A program made the translations under genes and the position numbers. A stretch of DNA of 64,000 nucleotides. It comes from Myxococcales bacterium. GTDB lineage: Bacteria; Myxococcota_A; Polyangia; Polyangiales; JADJMO01. Location: positions 62,001 to 126,000 of the forward strand of contig JADJMO010000007.1 in the NCBI GenBank assembly GCA_016709545.1. Reading direction: 5' to 3'. Below, piece after piece: positions 10,901 through 19,720 of the stretch (its first letter is position 1; the number at the start of each line of letters is the position of its first letter). The notes below the pieces were generated by a model. That model did not search any database and was not told the origin of the DNA. It saw nothing but the letters and a program-made list of their open reading frames with translations.

Positions 10901-11022
10901 AGGTGCTCCGGACGGTGCAACTCGACGGCTACTCCTACCCCTCGCACGTCGCCGTCGCGCCCGACACGGCCTACGTCTCGCTCGGCGACCAGGGGGTCAC
11001 GGCGGTCTCGCTGCAGCCGTAG
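7999..11022 (+). CDS. Beta-propeller domain lipoprotein, Tyr-rich (1007 aa)
   Basis: The protein starts with a signal peptide and lipobox (GFVAC), then an acidic Ala/Asp/Thr linker. The segment EEADIVKVAGTRLYALSKVG matches the entry motif of the secreted 'beta propeller domain' family (Pfam Beta_propel). Repeated blade motifs of the DVSDPTGKL / DLSDPSKPV type follow. Several Tyr/Gly-rich insertions stand out, such as GYYYSDYYYYGSSG and GYDYYGYDGY. It is predicted to be anchored in the envelope as a binding or structural protein; no catalytic motif was seen. The ribosome binding site lies in a possible hairpin. Confidence 0.85.
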   Translation: MSSQVRPLLLSLVVGLSTVAGFVACKGGTGIEADPIPGQTEFESDDPSADAGSPGATGGADASTSADTGGVSAPPVDKSGDEAARAIEEADIVKVAGTRLYALSKVGGLSIIDVGTRDKLTFLGRWRSSGQPFEMYVRDDVVLAMVNGWEEWSYDGYKSTSKQTSKVVALDVRDATKITPIGEFSVPGEVSDSRIVGDVMYVVSHQNGYCWGCDAKPGTFVLSLGVKDPRKIAKVDQVGFTSTTTGYSWWKRSVSATDKRFWIGGPDWAWTAGSKPRSTIQALDVSDPTGKLALGASVTLDGQIQSRWQMDEVDGVLRVITQPGGWSGAEPVVETFTIKSSSEVLPLGRMTLKLPKPETLMSVRFDGKRGYAITTERKDPLFTIDLSDPSKPVQMGELEMPGWIMYMEPRGNRLLGLGFDNGNPEGALTVSLFDVSDLKTPKMLKRVNFGKGWASAPEDADRIHKAFRALDAEQLIMVPFSSTDWRMSDGSCRRAESGIQLIDWKDDTLALRGVAPVWGQPRRALLHDGRLFAVSDAQVATYDITDRGAPAGKASLPLANPSHRAVVIGDHVVQMSHDWFTQHAQLVVMPRSNVEQAIPVSSIDLGTMLGDASCGYYGWSNWWNARMFVKGTQVIVVVPSSGYGYDPYGSKDTTLVGVVDFADPKKPVLVGKAAIPLGSSGYYYSDYYYYGSSGNGVLAAGDAMVLAGDTVVALSSETRWNSETRTYEAPVSRISTIDLRNPTKPAAGTTWTLPAASGYTALQVAGGKVLTSRWIPSGEGKVRFYVDELDVSDPAAPKIGRSINVPGSLLAFDVASSRVLTVDYKRIVTAASDYSDCYAKGSAGDIPLFDWDAKTCVILHRTLRKLSVAGSIATMIESLELPKQRVALAVVAGPRVLLRSGYDYYGYDGYKSGPVDRAWVVDGLRDGALRSSEIALGSGYGGGMWAAGDRAILSSDRRLFAVDLAAAKVLRTVQLDGYSYPSHVAVAPDTAYVSLGDQGVTAVSLQP

Positions 11023-11045
11023 CGATCTGCCATCCTCCCGCGTCG

Positions 11046-11905
11046 ATGGACGCCTCGCTCGTCGCCTTCGTCACCTCCGCCACGGGGGCCACGGAGGTGG
11101 AGCGGGGCGTTCGCGTGCAGTCCTTGTGGGGTGGCTACGGAGAGCTCGTCCGCCTGCACCTGGTCGGAGGCTCGGCGCCGACGGTGATCCTCAGGACGTC
11201 CGCCCGCCGCGCGGCGAAGGGGGCCTCTCGCACGCGCGCAAGTGCCGCTCGTACGACGTGGAGGTGGCGTTCTACCGGGACTACGCGGCGCGGACGAGCG
11301 AGGCGTGTCGCGTCGCGCGGCCGCTGGCGACGAGGGTCGAGGGGCAGCGCTGGTCGTTGCTCCTCGAGGACCTCGACGCCGTGGGTTTCCCGGCGCGCCG
11401 CGGTCGGAGCGCGCGCGATCTCGGGCCTTGCCTCGCCTGGCTCGCCGCGTTCCACGCGCGATTCCTCGGCGTCGAGCCCACGGGGTTGTGGCCGGTCGGC
11501 ACCTACTGGCACCTCGCGACGCGGCCCGACGAGCTCGCGCGGATCGCGGACCCGGCGCTGCGCGCGGCCGCGCCGGACCTCGATCGCGCGCTCTCCGCCG
11601 CGCGATTCCGGACGCTGGTCCACGGCGACGCCAAGCCAGCCAACTTCTGCTTCTCCGCCGATGGTACACGCGTGGCCGCGGTCGACTTCCAGTACGTCGG
11701 CGGCGGCTCGGGCGTGAAGGACGTCGCGTACCTGCTGCACGGCGCGGTGTCCGCGGGCGAGGAGCGCGCGTTCCTCGACGCGTACTTCGCGAAGCTGCGC
11801 GCCGCGCTGCCGACTGGCGTCGACGCCGACGCGCTCGAGGCGGAGTGGCGGGGGCTCTACCCGATCGCCGCCCGCGACTTCGAGCGCTTCCTCGCGGGCT
11901 GGTGA
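11046..11905 (+). CDS. Phosphotransferase (APH/choline-kinase-like), frameshifted
   Basis: Residues from ATG 11046 (MDASLVAF) read in one frame through LWGGYGELVRLHL and TVIL. The frame then changes at about 11192-11195, and the protein continues as DVRPPRGEG and RKCRSYDVEVAFYRDYA. Adding one A (ATCCTCAAGGAC) restores a continuous kinase fold of about 287 residues. The catalytic block LVHGDAKPANFCF (Brenner-like HGDxxxxN) and the metal-binding AAVDFQYVG block are present. The family phosphorylates small hydroxyl substrates with ATP; the substrate here is unknown. It is cytoplasmic. The gene converges on the 11906 gene with back-to-back stops (TGATCA). Confidence 0.78.
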
Positions 11906-12322
11906 TCACTCGCGTCGGGCGTAGAACACCGTGACGTGCTCGGCGTCGCTGGAGATCGTCTTCCAGCGATCGGGCGCCTCGACGACGTAGGTCGCCTGCT
12001 CCTCGGCGCCGTCGAGCTGGAACGAGATCGTGTGCGTCTTCGGATCGAGGGCGTAGCGCGCGACGAACGACGGCCCGGAGGGGCCCGCCGATGGCGCGGC
12101 GACGAACTTCCCGCCCGCCCACGCGCCGTGCTCGATCACCCCATCCTTGCCGAACCGCGTCGCCTCGCCGCTCTTCGCCGCGTCGGCCCACGAGGTGGTG
12201 CTCGTGGTCCACGTGCCGACCACCCACGCGTGGGCGTCGACCCCGGCCGTAGGGCCCGTGGCGGTTGGCTTCGAGCCACACGCAGGCAGCAGCAAGACCA
12301 GGTAGAGGAGGTGGGCTCGCAC
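11906..12322 (-). CDS. Small lipoprotein of unknown function (138 aa)
   Basis: The start is GTG 12322, chosen because it puts a lipoprotein signal at the N-terminus (LLYLVLLLPACGSK). The mature part has beta-strand-rich segments (VGTWTTSTTSW, HTISFQLDG, WKTISS) like a small lipocalin-type or META-like barrel, but no family was recognised. A reading extended to an ATG at 12457 is possible but would bury the signal peptide. Divergent from the large cytochrome fusion gene 43 bases away. Confidence 0.65.
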   Translation of the reverse strand: MRAHLLYLVLLLPACGSKPTATGPTAGVDAHAWVVGTWTTSTTSWADAAKSGEATRFGKDGVIEHGAWAGGKFVAAPSAGPSGPSFVARYALDPKTHTISFQLDGAEEQATYVVEAPDRWKTISSDAEHVTVFYARRE

Positions 12323-12365
12323 GGCCCCAGTATCGCGCGTCCTCGGTCGGCCATACCATCCCCTC

Positions 12366-15300
12366 ATGTCGCGCAGTCGGGCGGTCCTCCTTGCAGCGTC
12401 CATCCTCGCCGTCGCGCCGTCTGCGCGCGCCGACGGCCCCGGGCTCCCGAACCTCACCTACCCGTCGACCGACGTGTTCAAGGTGATCGGTCGCATCGAC
12501 GCGACCACGGGGGCCCCGCGCGGCCACGGCACGATGCACATGCACCGGGGGAACCTCGCGATCGTCTACGCGCCCGACTCGGGCAAGGGCCTCGGGGGTT
12601 TCGCCTTCTTCGACGTCTCCGATCCCCGCGCGCCGAAGCTCGTGGGCAAGCGCGACGACGACGAGACCAAGCCGATCCGCGAGGGCCACGGGTACGGCCT
12701 CCACGACGACCTCGTGTTCCTGCAGACCATCCACGGGTTCTCGGTGTGGGACTGGTCGGACCCGAAGGCGGCGAAGAAGGTCGGCGAGGCGGTGCTGCCC
12801 GGGATCGAGGAGAGCGACTACGGCACCGGCGCCTGGTGGCTGTCGGTGCAGTACCCGTGGGTCTATCTCGGCGGGTCGTCGAACGGGCTCTACGTCGTCG
12901 ACGTCTCCGACCCGAAGGCCCCCAAGCTCGCCGACCGCGGCGGCAAGCCGAACCCGATCCCGACGACGCAGCTCGGGGGCTTCCGCGTCGGTCCGACGTT
13001 CGCCATCGGCAACCTGCTCGTCGTGACGTCGATGGACGAGCCCGGTTACGCGACGCTCGACATCGGCGACCCGGTGCAGCCCCGCGTGCTGCGGACCCGG
13101 CGGGTCGGCATCCCGGTGTCGTACTCGTCCATCGTCAACGGCAACCGGATCTACGGCGCGGGCAACGACAACAAGATCCACGTCCACGACATCGCGAACC
13201 CGGCGTCGTGGATCGACCTCGGTGCCTCGCCGGTGGGCGGGACCGACAAGGGGGGCTACCTGCAGCTCCAGGACGGCTTCGCCCACGCCGGCATGGGGAC
13301 CAACTACGCCAAGTTCGATCTGCGCGACCCCTCGGCGTTCACCCTCGTCGGCAAGGCCACGGCCGGCATCCCCGGCACCGACGAGGACTTCGCCAACGTG
13401 ATGGGCAACCTCGTGTTCGTGAGCGACGACCACGGCCACGGCACCTCGATCGTGGTCCACCAGGCCGCGCCCGACACCACGCCGCCCGAGGTCAACATGG
13501 TGGTGCCGCGCAACGGGGCCAAGAGCCAGCCCGTGACGTCGCGCGTCGGCCTCACGTTCACCGACGCCATCGACGTGCGCACCGTGGTGGTCGGCAAGAC
13601 CTTCTTCGTGCGCGAGGCCGGCACGACCACCTCCGTGCCCGGGAAGCTGAGCTACCAGACCGGCATCCTCAACTTCGCGCCCGACGCGCCGCTCGGGCTC
13701 GACAAGACCTACGAGGTGGTGGTCCCCGAGGGCGGCGTCACCGACCTCGCTGGCAACAAGACCAGCAAGGCCTTCGTCGCCGCGTTCTCGACGGGGGTCG
13801 GCGGCCCCGCCGGGTGCACGCTCGACTCGGCGAGCGCCTTCGAGGTCGGCAAGGCGGCGGCCTTCACCGTGACCGCGCCCACCGGCGCCGGGCTCGTCCA
13901 GTCGTGGGACTTCGGCGACGGCTCGGCGCCGACCAAGCCCGACGCCTCGCCGAGCGCGACCCACACGTTCGTGGCGCCCGGTCACTGGATCGTGTCGGCG
14001 ACGGTCTCCGGCAAGGACGCCGCGGGCAAGGACGTCGACACGAGCTGCACCAAGCTCGTGACGGTGACCCATCCGCTGACCGCGCTCGCCCCGACCCGCT
14101 CGAGCGCCCTCGCCCTCGATCCGAAGCGGAAGCTCCTCTATGCGTGCAACCCCGACGCGGGCACGCTCGCCGCGATCGCGACCGACACGCGCGCCAGGGT
14201 GTTCGAGGCCGCGGCGGGCCGGCGACCGCGCACGGTGGCGGTGGCGCCGGACGGCTCGCTGTGGGTCGCAGACGAGGGCGACGATCAGATCGTGGTGCTC
14301 GACGGCGCGACGGGCGCGACGCTCGCCAAGGTACCGCTCGGTTGGGGCGCGGCGCCGTGGGGCGTCGCGTTCGCGCCGGACGGCTCGGCGGCGTTCGCCT
14401 CCCTCGGTGGGCCCGGCGGCGTCGCGCGCCTCGATCCGAAGACGCGCGTCGTCACCGCCACCAAGCCGGCCGTCTCCACGGCGCGGGGCCTCGCGGTCAC
14501 CGCGGACTCGTCGCGCGTGCTCGTCACCCGGTTCCTGTCGAGCCGCGACGGCGCCGAGGTGGTCGAGCTCGACGCCCGGACGCTCGCCGTGCTGCGCACC
14601 TACGATCTCGGCTTCGACAAGAGCCCGGACACCGAGGCGAGCGGGCGCGGCATCCTCGGCTACCTGTCGACGATCACCGTCTCGCCCGACGGGCTGCGGG
14701 CGTTCGTGCCGGCCAAGAAGGACAACACGCAGCGCGGCCTCGCCAAGGACGGTCTCCCGCTCACCTTCGAGAGCACCGTCCGCACCGTGCTCGCGCAGCT
14801 CGACCTCGGCAAGGGCACCGAAGATCCGCTCCTGCGGCTCGACTTCAACGACCGCTCGATGGCGTTCGAGGCGGTGTTCAGCAAGCTCGGGGACGTCGCC
14901 TTCGTCACCACGGCCGGCAGCAACACGGTCGAGATCGTCGACGCCTACAGCGGCGAGATCCAGACCTCGATCACCAACGCGGCGACGACGCCGGAGAGCC
15001 TCCTCCTCGACGGCGACGTGCTGTGGGTGCAGGGGTTCCTGTCGCGAGACGTCACCGCGTTCGACGTCAAGGGCATCGTCGACCACACGGATGGCCGCTT
15101 CGTGAAGCTCGCGTCGGTCAAGACCGTGGAGAAGGAGCCGCTGCCGGCGAACGTGCTGCTCGGCAAGAAGATCTTCTGGGACGCCGCCGACCCGCGCATG
15201 AGCAAGGACAAGTACCTCTCGTGCGCGACCTGCCACTTCGACGGCCACCACGACGGCCGCACGTTCGACTTCACCGACCGCGGCGAGGGGCTCCGCAACA

Positions 15301-16031
15301 CGATCTCGCTGCTCGGCCACAAGGGCAAGGGGCAGGCGCCGCTCCACTGGAGCGCGAACTTCGACGAGGTGCAGGACTTCGAGGGCGACATCCGCAAGGC
15401 CTTCGGCGGCACCGGCTTCCTGCCCGAAGCGGCCTGGGCGAGCCACGCGGACTCGCTCGGGCCCAGCAAGGCGGGGCTCTCGCCGGAGCTCGACGCGCTC
15501 GCCGCCTACGTGGACTCGCTCGACGAGGTGCCGCGGAGCCCCTATCGCAACGCCGACGGCACGCTGACGGACGCGGGCCTCGACGGCCTCGCGCTCTTCC
15601 GCAGCAAGAAGTGCGACTCGTGCCACGCCGGCGCCGATCTGCGCGACGGCAAGCAACACGACGTCGGCACGATCCTCCCGACCTCGGGCAAGCGCCTCGG
15701 CGGACCGCTGACGGCGATCGACACGCCCGGGCTGCAGGGCGTGTTCGCGACGGCGCCGTACCTGCACGACGGGCGCGCCGAGACCCTCGACGAGGTGTTC
15801 TCGCGCTACGACCCCGAGCACCGTCACGGACCTGCGCTCACCGACGACGAGCGCCAGAAGCTCGTCGCGTACCTGCTCCAGATCGACGGCCACGACGACC
15901 GCGGCGTCGACCCCGACGCGCGCTTCCGCGACGCGGGGTGCAACTGCTCGGTCCCGAGTCGCCGCGCGATCCCCGCGCTGCTGCTGGCGCCGCTCGCGCT
16001 CGCCCTCCGGCGCCGTCGCCGCCGGGTGTAG
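12366..16031 (+). CDS. LVIVD/YVTN beta-propeller, PKD and di-heme cytochrome c fusion with MYXO-CTERM tail (1221 aa)
   Basis: The signal peptide is cut near PSARADG. Residues about 35-370 hold LVIVD-type repeats (FFDVSDPRAPKLVG, YVVDVSDPKAPKL). Then come a Big-like domain (PRNGAKSQPVTS), a PKD domain (SWDFGDGSAPT) and a YVTN/NHL-like propeller. The last part carries two c-type heme sites, C953-x-x-C956-H957 (CATCH) and C1083-x-x-C1086-H1087 (CDSCH), in the style of di-heme peroxidase/MauG-like proteins. The C-terminus (GCNC, hydrophobic helix, six Arg) is a MYXO-CTERM sorting tail. It is predicted to be a surface-exposed redox or binding protein; the substrate is unknown. Confidence 0.88.
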   Translation: MSRSRAVLLAASILAVAPSARADGPGLPNLTYPSTDVFKVIGRIDATTGAPRGHGTMHMHRGNLAIVYAPDSGKGLGGFAFFDVSDPRAPKLVGKRDDDETKPIREGHGYGLHDDLVFLQTIHGFSVWDWSDPKAAKKVGEAVLPGIEESDYGTGAWWLSVQYPWVYLGGSSNGLYVVDVSDPKAPKLADRGGKPNPIPTTQLGGFRVGPTFAIGNLLVVTSMDEPGYATLDIGDPVQPRVLRTRRVGIPVSYSSIVNGNRIYGAGNDNKIHVHDIANPASWIDLGASPVGGTDKGGYLQLQDGFAHAGMGTNYAKFDLRDPSAFTLVGKATAGIPGTDEDFANVMGNLVFVSDDHGHGTSIVVHQAAPDTTPPEVNMVVPRNGAKSQPVTSRVGLTFTDAIDVRTVVVGKTFFVREAGTTTSVPGKLSYQTGILNFAPDAPLGLDKTYEVVVPEGGVTDLAGNKTSKAFVAAFSTGVGGPAGCTLDSASAFEVGKAAAFTVTAPTGAGLVQSWDFGDGSAPTKPDASPSATHTFVAPGHWIVSATVSGKDAAGKDVDTSCTKLVTVTHPLTALAPTRSSALALDPKRKLLYACNPDAGTLAAIATDTRARVFEAAAGRRPRTVAVAPDGSLWVADEGDDQIVVLDGATGATLAKVPLGWGAAPWGVAFAPDGSAAFASLGGPGGVARLDPKTRVVTATKPAVSTARGLAVTADSSRVLVTRFLSSRDGAEVVELDARTLAVLRTYDLGFDKSPDTEASGRGILGYLSTITVSPDGLRAFVPAKKDNTQRGLAKDGLPLTFESTVRTVLAQLDLGKGTEDPLLRLDFNDRSMAFEAVFSKLGDVAFVTTAGSNTVEIVDAYSGEIQTSITNAATTPESLLLDGDVLWVQGFLSRDVTAFDVKGIVDHTDGRFVKLASVKTVEKEPLPANVLLGKKIFWDAADPRMSKDKYLSCATCHFDGHHDGRTFDFTDRGEGLRNTISLLGHKGKGQAPLHWSANFDEVQDFEGDIRKAFGGTGFLPEAAWASHADSLGPSKAGLSPELDALAAYVDSLDEVPRSPYRNADGTLTDAGLDGLALFRSKKCDSCHAGADLRDGKQHDVGTILPTSGKRLGGPLTAIDTPGLQGVFATAPYLHDGRAETLDEVFSRYDPEHRHGPALTDDERQKLVAYLLQIDGHDDRGVDPDARFRDAGCNCSVPSRRAIPALLLAPLALALRRRRRRV

Positions 16032-16042
16032 CATCGGCGCCC

Positions 16043-17596
16043 ATGCGCACCCTCGTCCCGCTCTCGCTCGCCGCCGCGACCTCGCTCCTCGTCCGCGCCG
16101 CGACCGCGGGGTGCGGGTTCTACGCGCCGCCGGCCACCGCGACGGGCGCCGCGATCGTCAACGACGCCGACCAGGTCTCGTACCTGCGCGAGGGCAACCG
16201 CGTCGCGCTGACGATGTCGACCAACTACAAGGGGCCGACCGAGGACTTCGCGATGATCGTGCCGGTGCCGGTCGTCCTGAAGAAGGAGGCGGTGAAGACC
16301 CTCTCGCCGGCGATCTTCACGCACCTCGAGAAGCTCACCGCGCCCCGCGTGGTGGAGATGGACGAGGACGATCCGTGCCGGGTGCCGACCGAGGGCGCGG
16401 TCGCCGCGACCGGCGGGGCGCCGGGCGGCGCGATCGGCGGGGGCTTCGGCAAGGGCGGCGGCGGGGGCTATGGCGTCACCGTCGAGGCCGCCTTCGTGAC
16501 CGGCGAGTACGAGATCGTCGTGCTCTCGGCGACCGAGTCCGACGGCCTCGAGCGCTGGCTCGTCGACCACAAGTACAAGATCCCCGAGGGCGCCGCGACC
16601 GCGCTCGCCCCCTACGTGACCGCGCAGCAGAAGTTCGTGGTGGCCAAGGTCGACAAGACCAAGGTCGTGCGCGACGCCGCGGGCGTCGTGGTGCTCTCGC
16701 CGCTGCGGTTCGTGTACGAGACCAACGACCTGCGGCTGCCGGTGCGACTCGGCCTGCTCAACGCGCCCAAGGGCGGCAAGCAGGACCTCATCGTGTACCT
16801 GCTCGCGAAGGGCAAGCGACTCGAGGCGGCCAACTACCCGAACGCGTTCGTGCCGACCAACCTCGACGTGGTCGAGGGCACCGAGCAGAAGCTCGGGCCG
16901 TTCTACGCGAGCCTGTTCGACGCCACCCTCGCCAAGGCCGGCGGGCGCGCGGTGGTCACCGAATACGCCTGGAACGCCGGCGGTTGCGGCATGCCGTGCA
17001 CGTCGACCCCGCTCGTCGCCGACGAGATCAAGAAGCTGGGCGCGGACGACCTCGTGACCGGCGAGGTCGCCCCGCACGAGTTCACCCTCACGCGGGTGCA
17101 CACCCGCTACGACGCGGCGACGCTCACCGAGGACATCGTGTTCCGCACGGGCGAGCCCGTGAGCGGGGGGCGCGACGGCGATCCGGGCGCGGAGAGCGAG
17201 TCCGCCAGCAAGGGCGCGGGGGCGGACGCCTTCCAGGCGCGCTACGTCGTCCGGCACCTGTGGAAGGGCCCCATCGCCTGCGACAAGCCGGTGCGCGGCG
17301 TCTTCCGACCCCACCACGGAGCGGACGCGCCCGCGCTCTCCGTCGCCGCCGCGCCCCGCGACGTGGTGCTCGCGTCGGCGGTGGTGAGCCCGGTCAAGCA
17401 GCTCGGCCTGACCGGCACGAGCCCCGCCTTCGGCGCGATGCCCACGCTGCCGACCGCAACACCGAAGAAGAAGGCCGACAAGGTCGAGGCACCCAGCCCG
17501 GCCCCGGAGCCCAGCCGGCTGCCGTGGATCTTCGGGGCGGGTGGCGCGCTGCTCTCTCTCGGGCTCCTGTTCTTCGTGCTGCGTCGTCGCGCGTAG
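16043..17596 (+). CDS. DUF2330-domain surface protein with C-terminal anchor (517 aa)
   Basis: The gene sits 11 bases after the previous stop, in the same direction, so probably in one operon. An N-terminal signal peptide is followed by a GCGFY block typical of the start of DUF2330 proteins, then NRVALTMSTNY and FAMIVPVPV. A Gly-rich loop (GGGFGKGGGGGYG) interrupts the domain. The C-terminus has a Pro/Lys linker, one hydrophobic helix (GAGGALLSLGLLFFVL) and RRRA, a MYXO-CTERM-like anchor without the Cys motif. No enzymatic activity is known for this family. Its stop TAG abuts the stop of the convergent hydrolase gene. Confidence 0.87.
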   Translation: MRTLVPLSLAAATSLLVRAATAGCGFYAPPATATGAAIVNDADQVSYLREGNRVALTMSTNYKGPTEDFAMIVPVPVVLKKEAVKTLSPAIFTHLEKLTAPRVVEMDEDDPCRVPTEGAVAATGGAPGGAIGGGFGKGGGGGYGVTVEAAFVTGEYEIVVLSATESDGLERWLVDHKYKIPEGAATALAPYVTAQQKFVVAKVDKTKVVRDAAGVVVLSPLRFVYETNDLRLPVRLGLLNAPKGGKQDLIVYLLAKGKRLEAANYPNAFVPTNLDVVEGTEQKLGPFYASLFDATLAKAGGRAVVTEYAWNAGGCGMPCTSTPLVADEIKKLGADDLVTGEVAPHEFTLTRVHTRYDAATLTEDIVFRTGEPVSGGRDGDPGAESESASKGAGADAFQARYVVRHLWKGPIACDKPVRGVFRPHHGADAPALSVAAAPRDVVLASAVVSPVKQLGLTGTSPAFGAMPTLPTATPKKKADKVEAPSPAPEPSRLPWIFGAGGALLSLGLLFFVLRRRA

Positions 17597-19651
17597 CTAC
17601 TTGCCCTTGACCGTCTCCACGTAGACGTACTCGTGCTGGGCGTCGCGGACGGTGAGCGTGCGCTTGCCGTCGCGCTCGCCGACCACGAAGGCGACCCCGG
17701 CTCCGCCGGCGGCGTACGTGATGAACGAGACCGTCTTGTCGTCGTTGGTGCGGGTCGCCACCACGCTCTTCCAGCCCCCGAAGTCGAACGTGGTCCCCTG
17801 CTTGCCGGTCTTGACGACGAGCTCGCCGAGGGCCGTGCTCGAGTACTTCGGGGCGAGCTTGGCGACGAGCGCCGGATCGGCCGGGATCGTGAGGCGCTTG
17901 CGCTCGTGCGCGAGGTCTTGCTTGTGCTCGTTGATGGCGTTCTCGACGTCCTCGTCGGCCTCGGGGCTGCCGTCGTAGATCACCTCGAGGATCTTGCGGA
18001 TGAACGCCTTGCGTACGAGGTAGGCGTCGCCGTTGCCGAGCAGCACGCCCCCGACGTTCACCGCGGGGATCCAGAACATGTCGCTGTGGTAGCCGAACAG
18101 GTCTCCGCCGTGGTGCACGACGTCGACGCCGAACTCGTTCTCCACGAAGAGGCCCATGCCGTACTTCACGAACTCGCCGATGGCCACCTGGGGCTTGCGG
18201 CGGGCGAGCAGCGCGTCCTCGCCGATGTAGCGCTTGCCGTCGTGCATACCGTTGGCGAGCTCCATGAGGACGTACCGCGCGAGGTCGTGCGGCGTGGACC
18301 AGGCGCCACCGGCGGGGCGGTGCGGCGCGACCGCGCGGTTGAGCTCCATGAGCGCGGTCGCCGGGTGGCCGTCGACGTCGAGGGCGTGCCCGGTGGCGTG
18401 GTTGGCCTTCATCGCCCGCGCCCAGTCGAACGTGGTCTCCTTCATGCCGAGCGGGTCGAACACGCGGGTCTGCATCGCCTCGTCGTACGCGGCGCCGAGC
18501 TCCTTCTTGGGGTAGAGCACATAGCCTCCCACGTAGCCCGCGGCCGCGGCCATGAGGTTCGAGTACTGGAACGTCTCGCCGAACTTGGTCGTGGGCTGCA
18601 TGGTGCCGAGCAGCTCGACGCCGGCCTTGGGGGTCTGCTTCTGGAACTGGAACAGCCACTCGAGGTCCTGGCGCGGCATGCCCGTGCACGCGCAGATGAG
18701 GTGCGAGACGAGCACCTTCTTGGTCGTGTCTGCGTCGCCCAGCTTGAACGCCGGGTAGAGGCTCGTGACGGGCGTGTCGAAGGCGAGCTTCTTCTCGTCG
18801 ACGAGCTTGGCGAGCAGGAGCGTGGTGAGCGCCTTGGTGTTGGAGGCGATCATGAACGCGGTGTGCGCGTCGACCTTCTCGGGCTTGCCGAGCACGCGCA
18901 CGCCGAGGCCACCCTCGAACACGATCTTGCCGTCCTGCACGAGGGCGATGCCCTCGCCGGGGATCCCGGCCGACATGCGCGCCTGGTCGGCGGAGGCGAG
19001 GATCGCCTTGATCCGCGCGTCGTCGAGCGGGTGGGCCTTCTTCGCGGCGAACGACTCGCGCGTGAAGCCGGGGGGCTGGAGCGTGTCGGCGATCTTGCGC
19101 AGCTGGGCGCCGCGCTTCTCGATCGAGGCGTGGCCGCTCTCGAGGGCGAGCGCGACCCAGCGGTTGCCCTTGCGCAGGGCGCGCGCGAACACGAAGGCCT
19201 TCTCGTTGGGCGAGGTCTCGTAGGTGTAGACGCGTTGCTCGTCCCAGCCGCGGCGGCCGGGCCTCGTCTGCGCGAGCTTGAGCGGGCGCGCGAAGCCGGG
19301 GTGCGCGACCTCCCACGCGAGCTTCACCGCCTCGTCGGCGGAGGCGGCGCCCATGTCGAAGACGCCGAGCTTGAGATCCGGCTCGGGCCCGGTGACCAGG
19401 GCCGCGTCGCTCCGTACGGAGATCGTCCAGCCCGCCGGGGCGACGAAGGTCGTGCCCGCACCGATCGTCTGCTTCGCTTCGGCGGTGAGCGCGACGGGCG
19501 CCGACCAGGCGTTCTTCGGCGCGGCGCTCGCGCTGGCTGAAGGTGCGCTCGTGGTCGCCGACGCCGAGGCGACGGGGGGCGGCGTGACGGTGGTCGTCGT
19601 CGGGCCACCGCAGCCGAGCACCAGGAGCGGGAGGAGGGAGAGCGATCGCAT
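17597..19651 (-). CDS. Serine hydrolase, class C beta-lactamase / D-Ala-D-Ala-peptidase family, lipoprotein (684 aa)
   Basis: The lipoprotein signal (LPLLVLGC) is followed by a Ser/Ala/Pro-rich linker. An N-terminal domain of about 150 residues precedes the beta-lactamase fold. The catalytic set is visible: Ser270-Asn-Thr-Lys273, Tyr363-Ser-Asn365 and an HHGGDLFGY block in place of KTG. A C-terminal lipocalin-like region follows. Such proteins are usually esterases or peptidases acting on peptidoglycan or small esters rather than resistance enzymes. The start at ATG 19651 is supported by the signal peptide. It is probably periplasmic and membrane-anchored. Confidence 0.88.
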   Translation of the reverse strand: MRSLSLLPLLVLGCGGPTTTTVTPPPVASASATTSAPSASASAAPKNAWSAPVALTAEAKQTIGAGTTFVAPAGWTISVRSDAALVTGPEPDLKLGVFDMGAASADEAVKLAWEVAHPGFARPLKLAQTRPGRRGWDEQRVYTYETSPNEKAFVFARALRKGNRWVALALESGHASIEKRGAQLRKIADTLQPPGFTRESFAAKKAHPLDDARIKAILASADQARMSAGIPGEGIALVQDGKIVFEGGLGVRVLGKPEKVDAHTAFMIASNTKALTTLLLAKLVDEKKLAFDTPVTSLYPAFKLGDADTTKKVLVSHLICACTGMPRQDLEWLFQFQKQTPKAGVELLGTMQPTTKFGETFQYSNLMAAAAGYVGGYVLYPKKELGAAYDEAMQTRVFDPLGMKETTFDWARAMKANHATGHALDVDGHPATALMELNRAVAPHRPAGGAWSTPHDLARYVLMELANGMHDGKRYIGEDALLARRKPQVAIGEFVKYGMGLFVENEFGVDVVHHGGDLFGYHSDMFWIPAVNVGGVLLGNGDAYLVRKAFIRKILEVIYDGSPEADEDVENAINEHKQDLAHERKRLTIPADPALVAKLAPKYSSTALGELVVKTGKQGTTFDFGGWKSVVATRTNDDKTVSFITYAAGGAGVAFVVGERDGKRTLTVRDAQHEYVYVETVKGK

Positions 19652-19720
19652 GGCGGGAGCGGTAGCACTCTGCCGACGGGAACGGATGGGCCCCTGCGCG
19701 AGGTGAGCTAGAGTGCCCCC

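Noticed and set aside
7501..10947. Very long antisense open frame opposite the OmpA end and beta-propeller genes
   Set aside because: Composition is Arg/Ala/His/Gly typical of a shadow frame at high GC, and the plus-strand genes have clear signals and domains.
10971..16034. Antisense open frame of nearly 1700 codons
   Set aside because: No domain or start signal; it mirrors the codon pattern of the cytochrome fusion gene on the plus strand.
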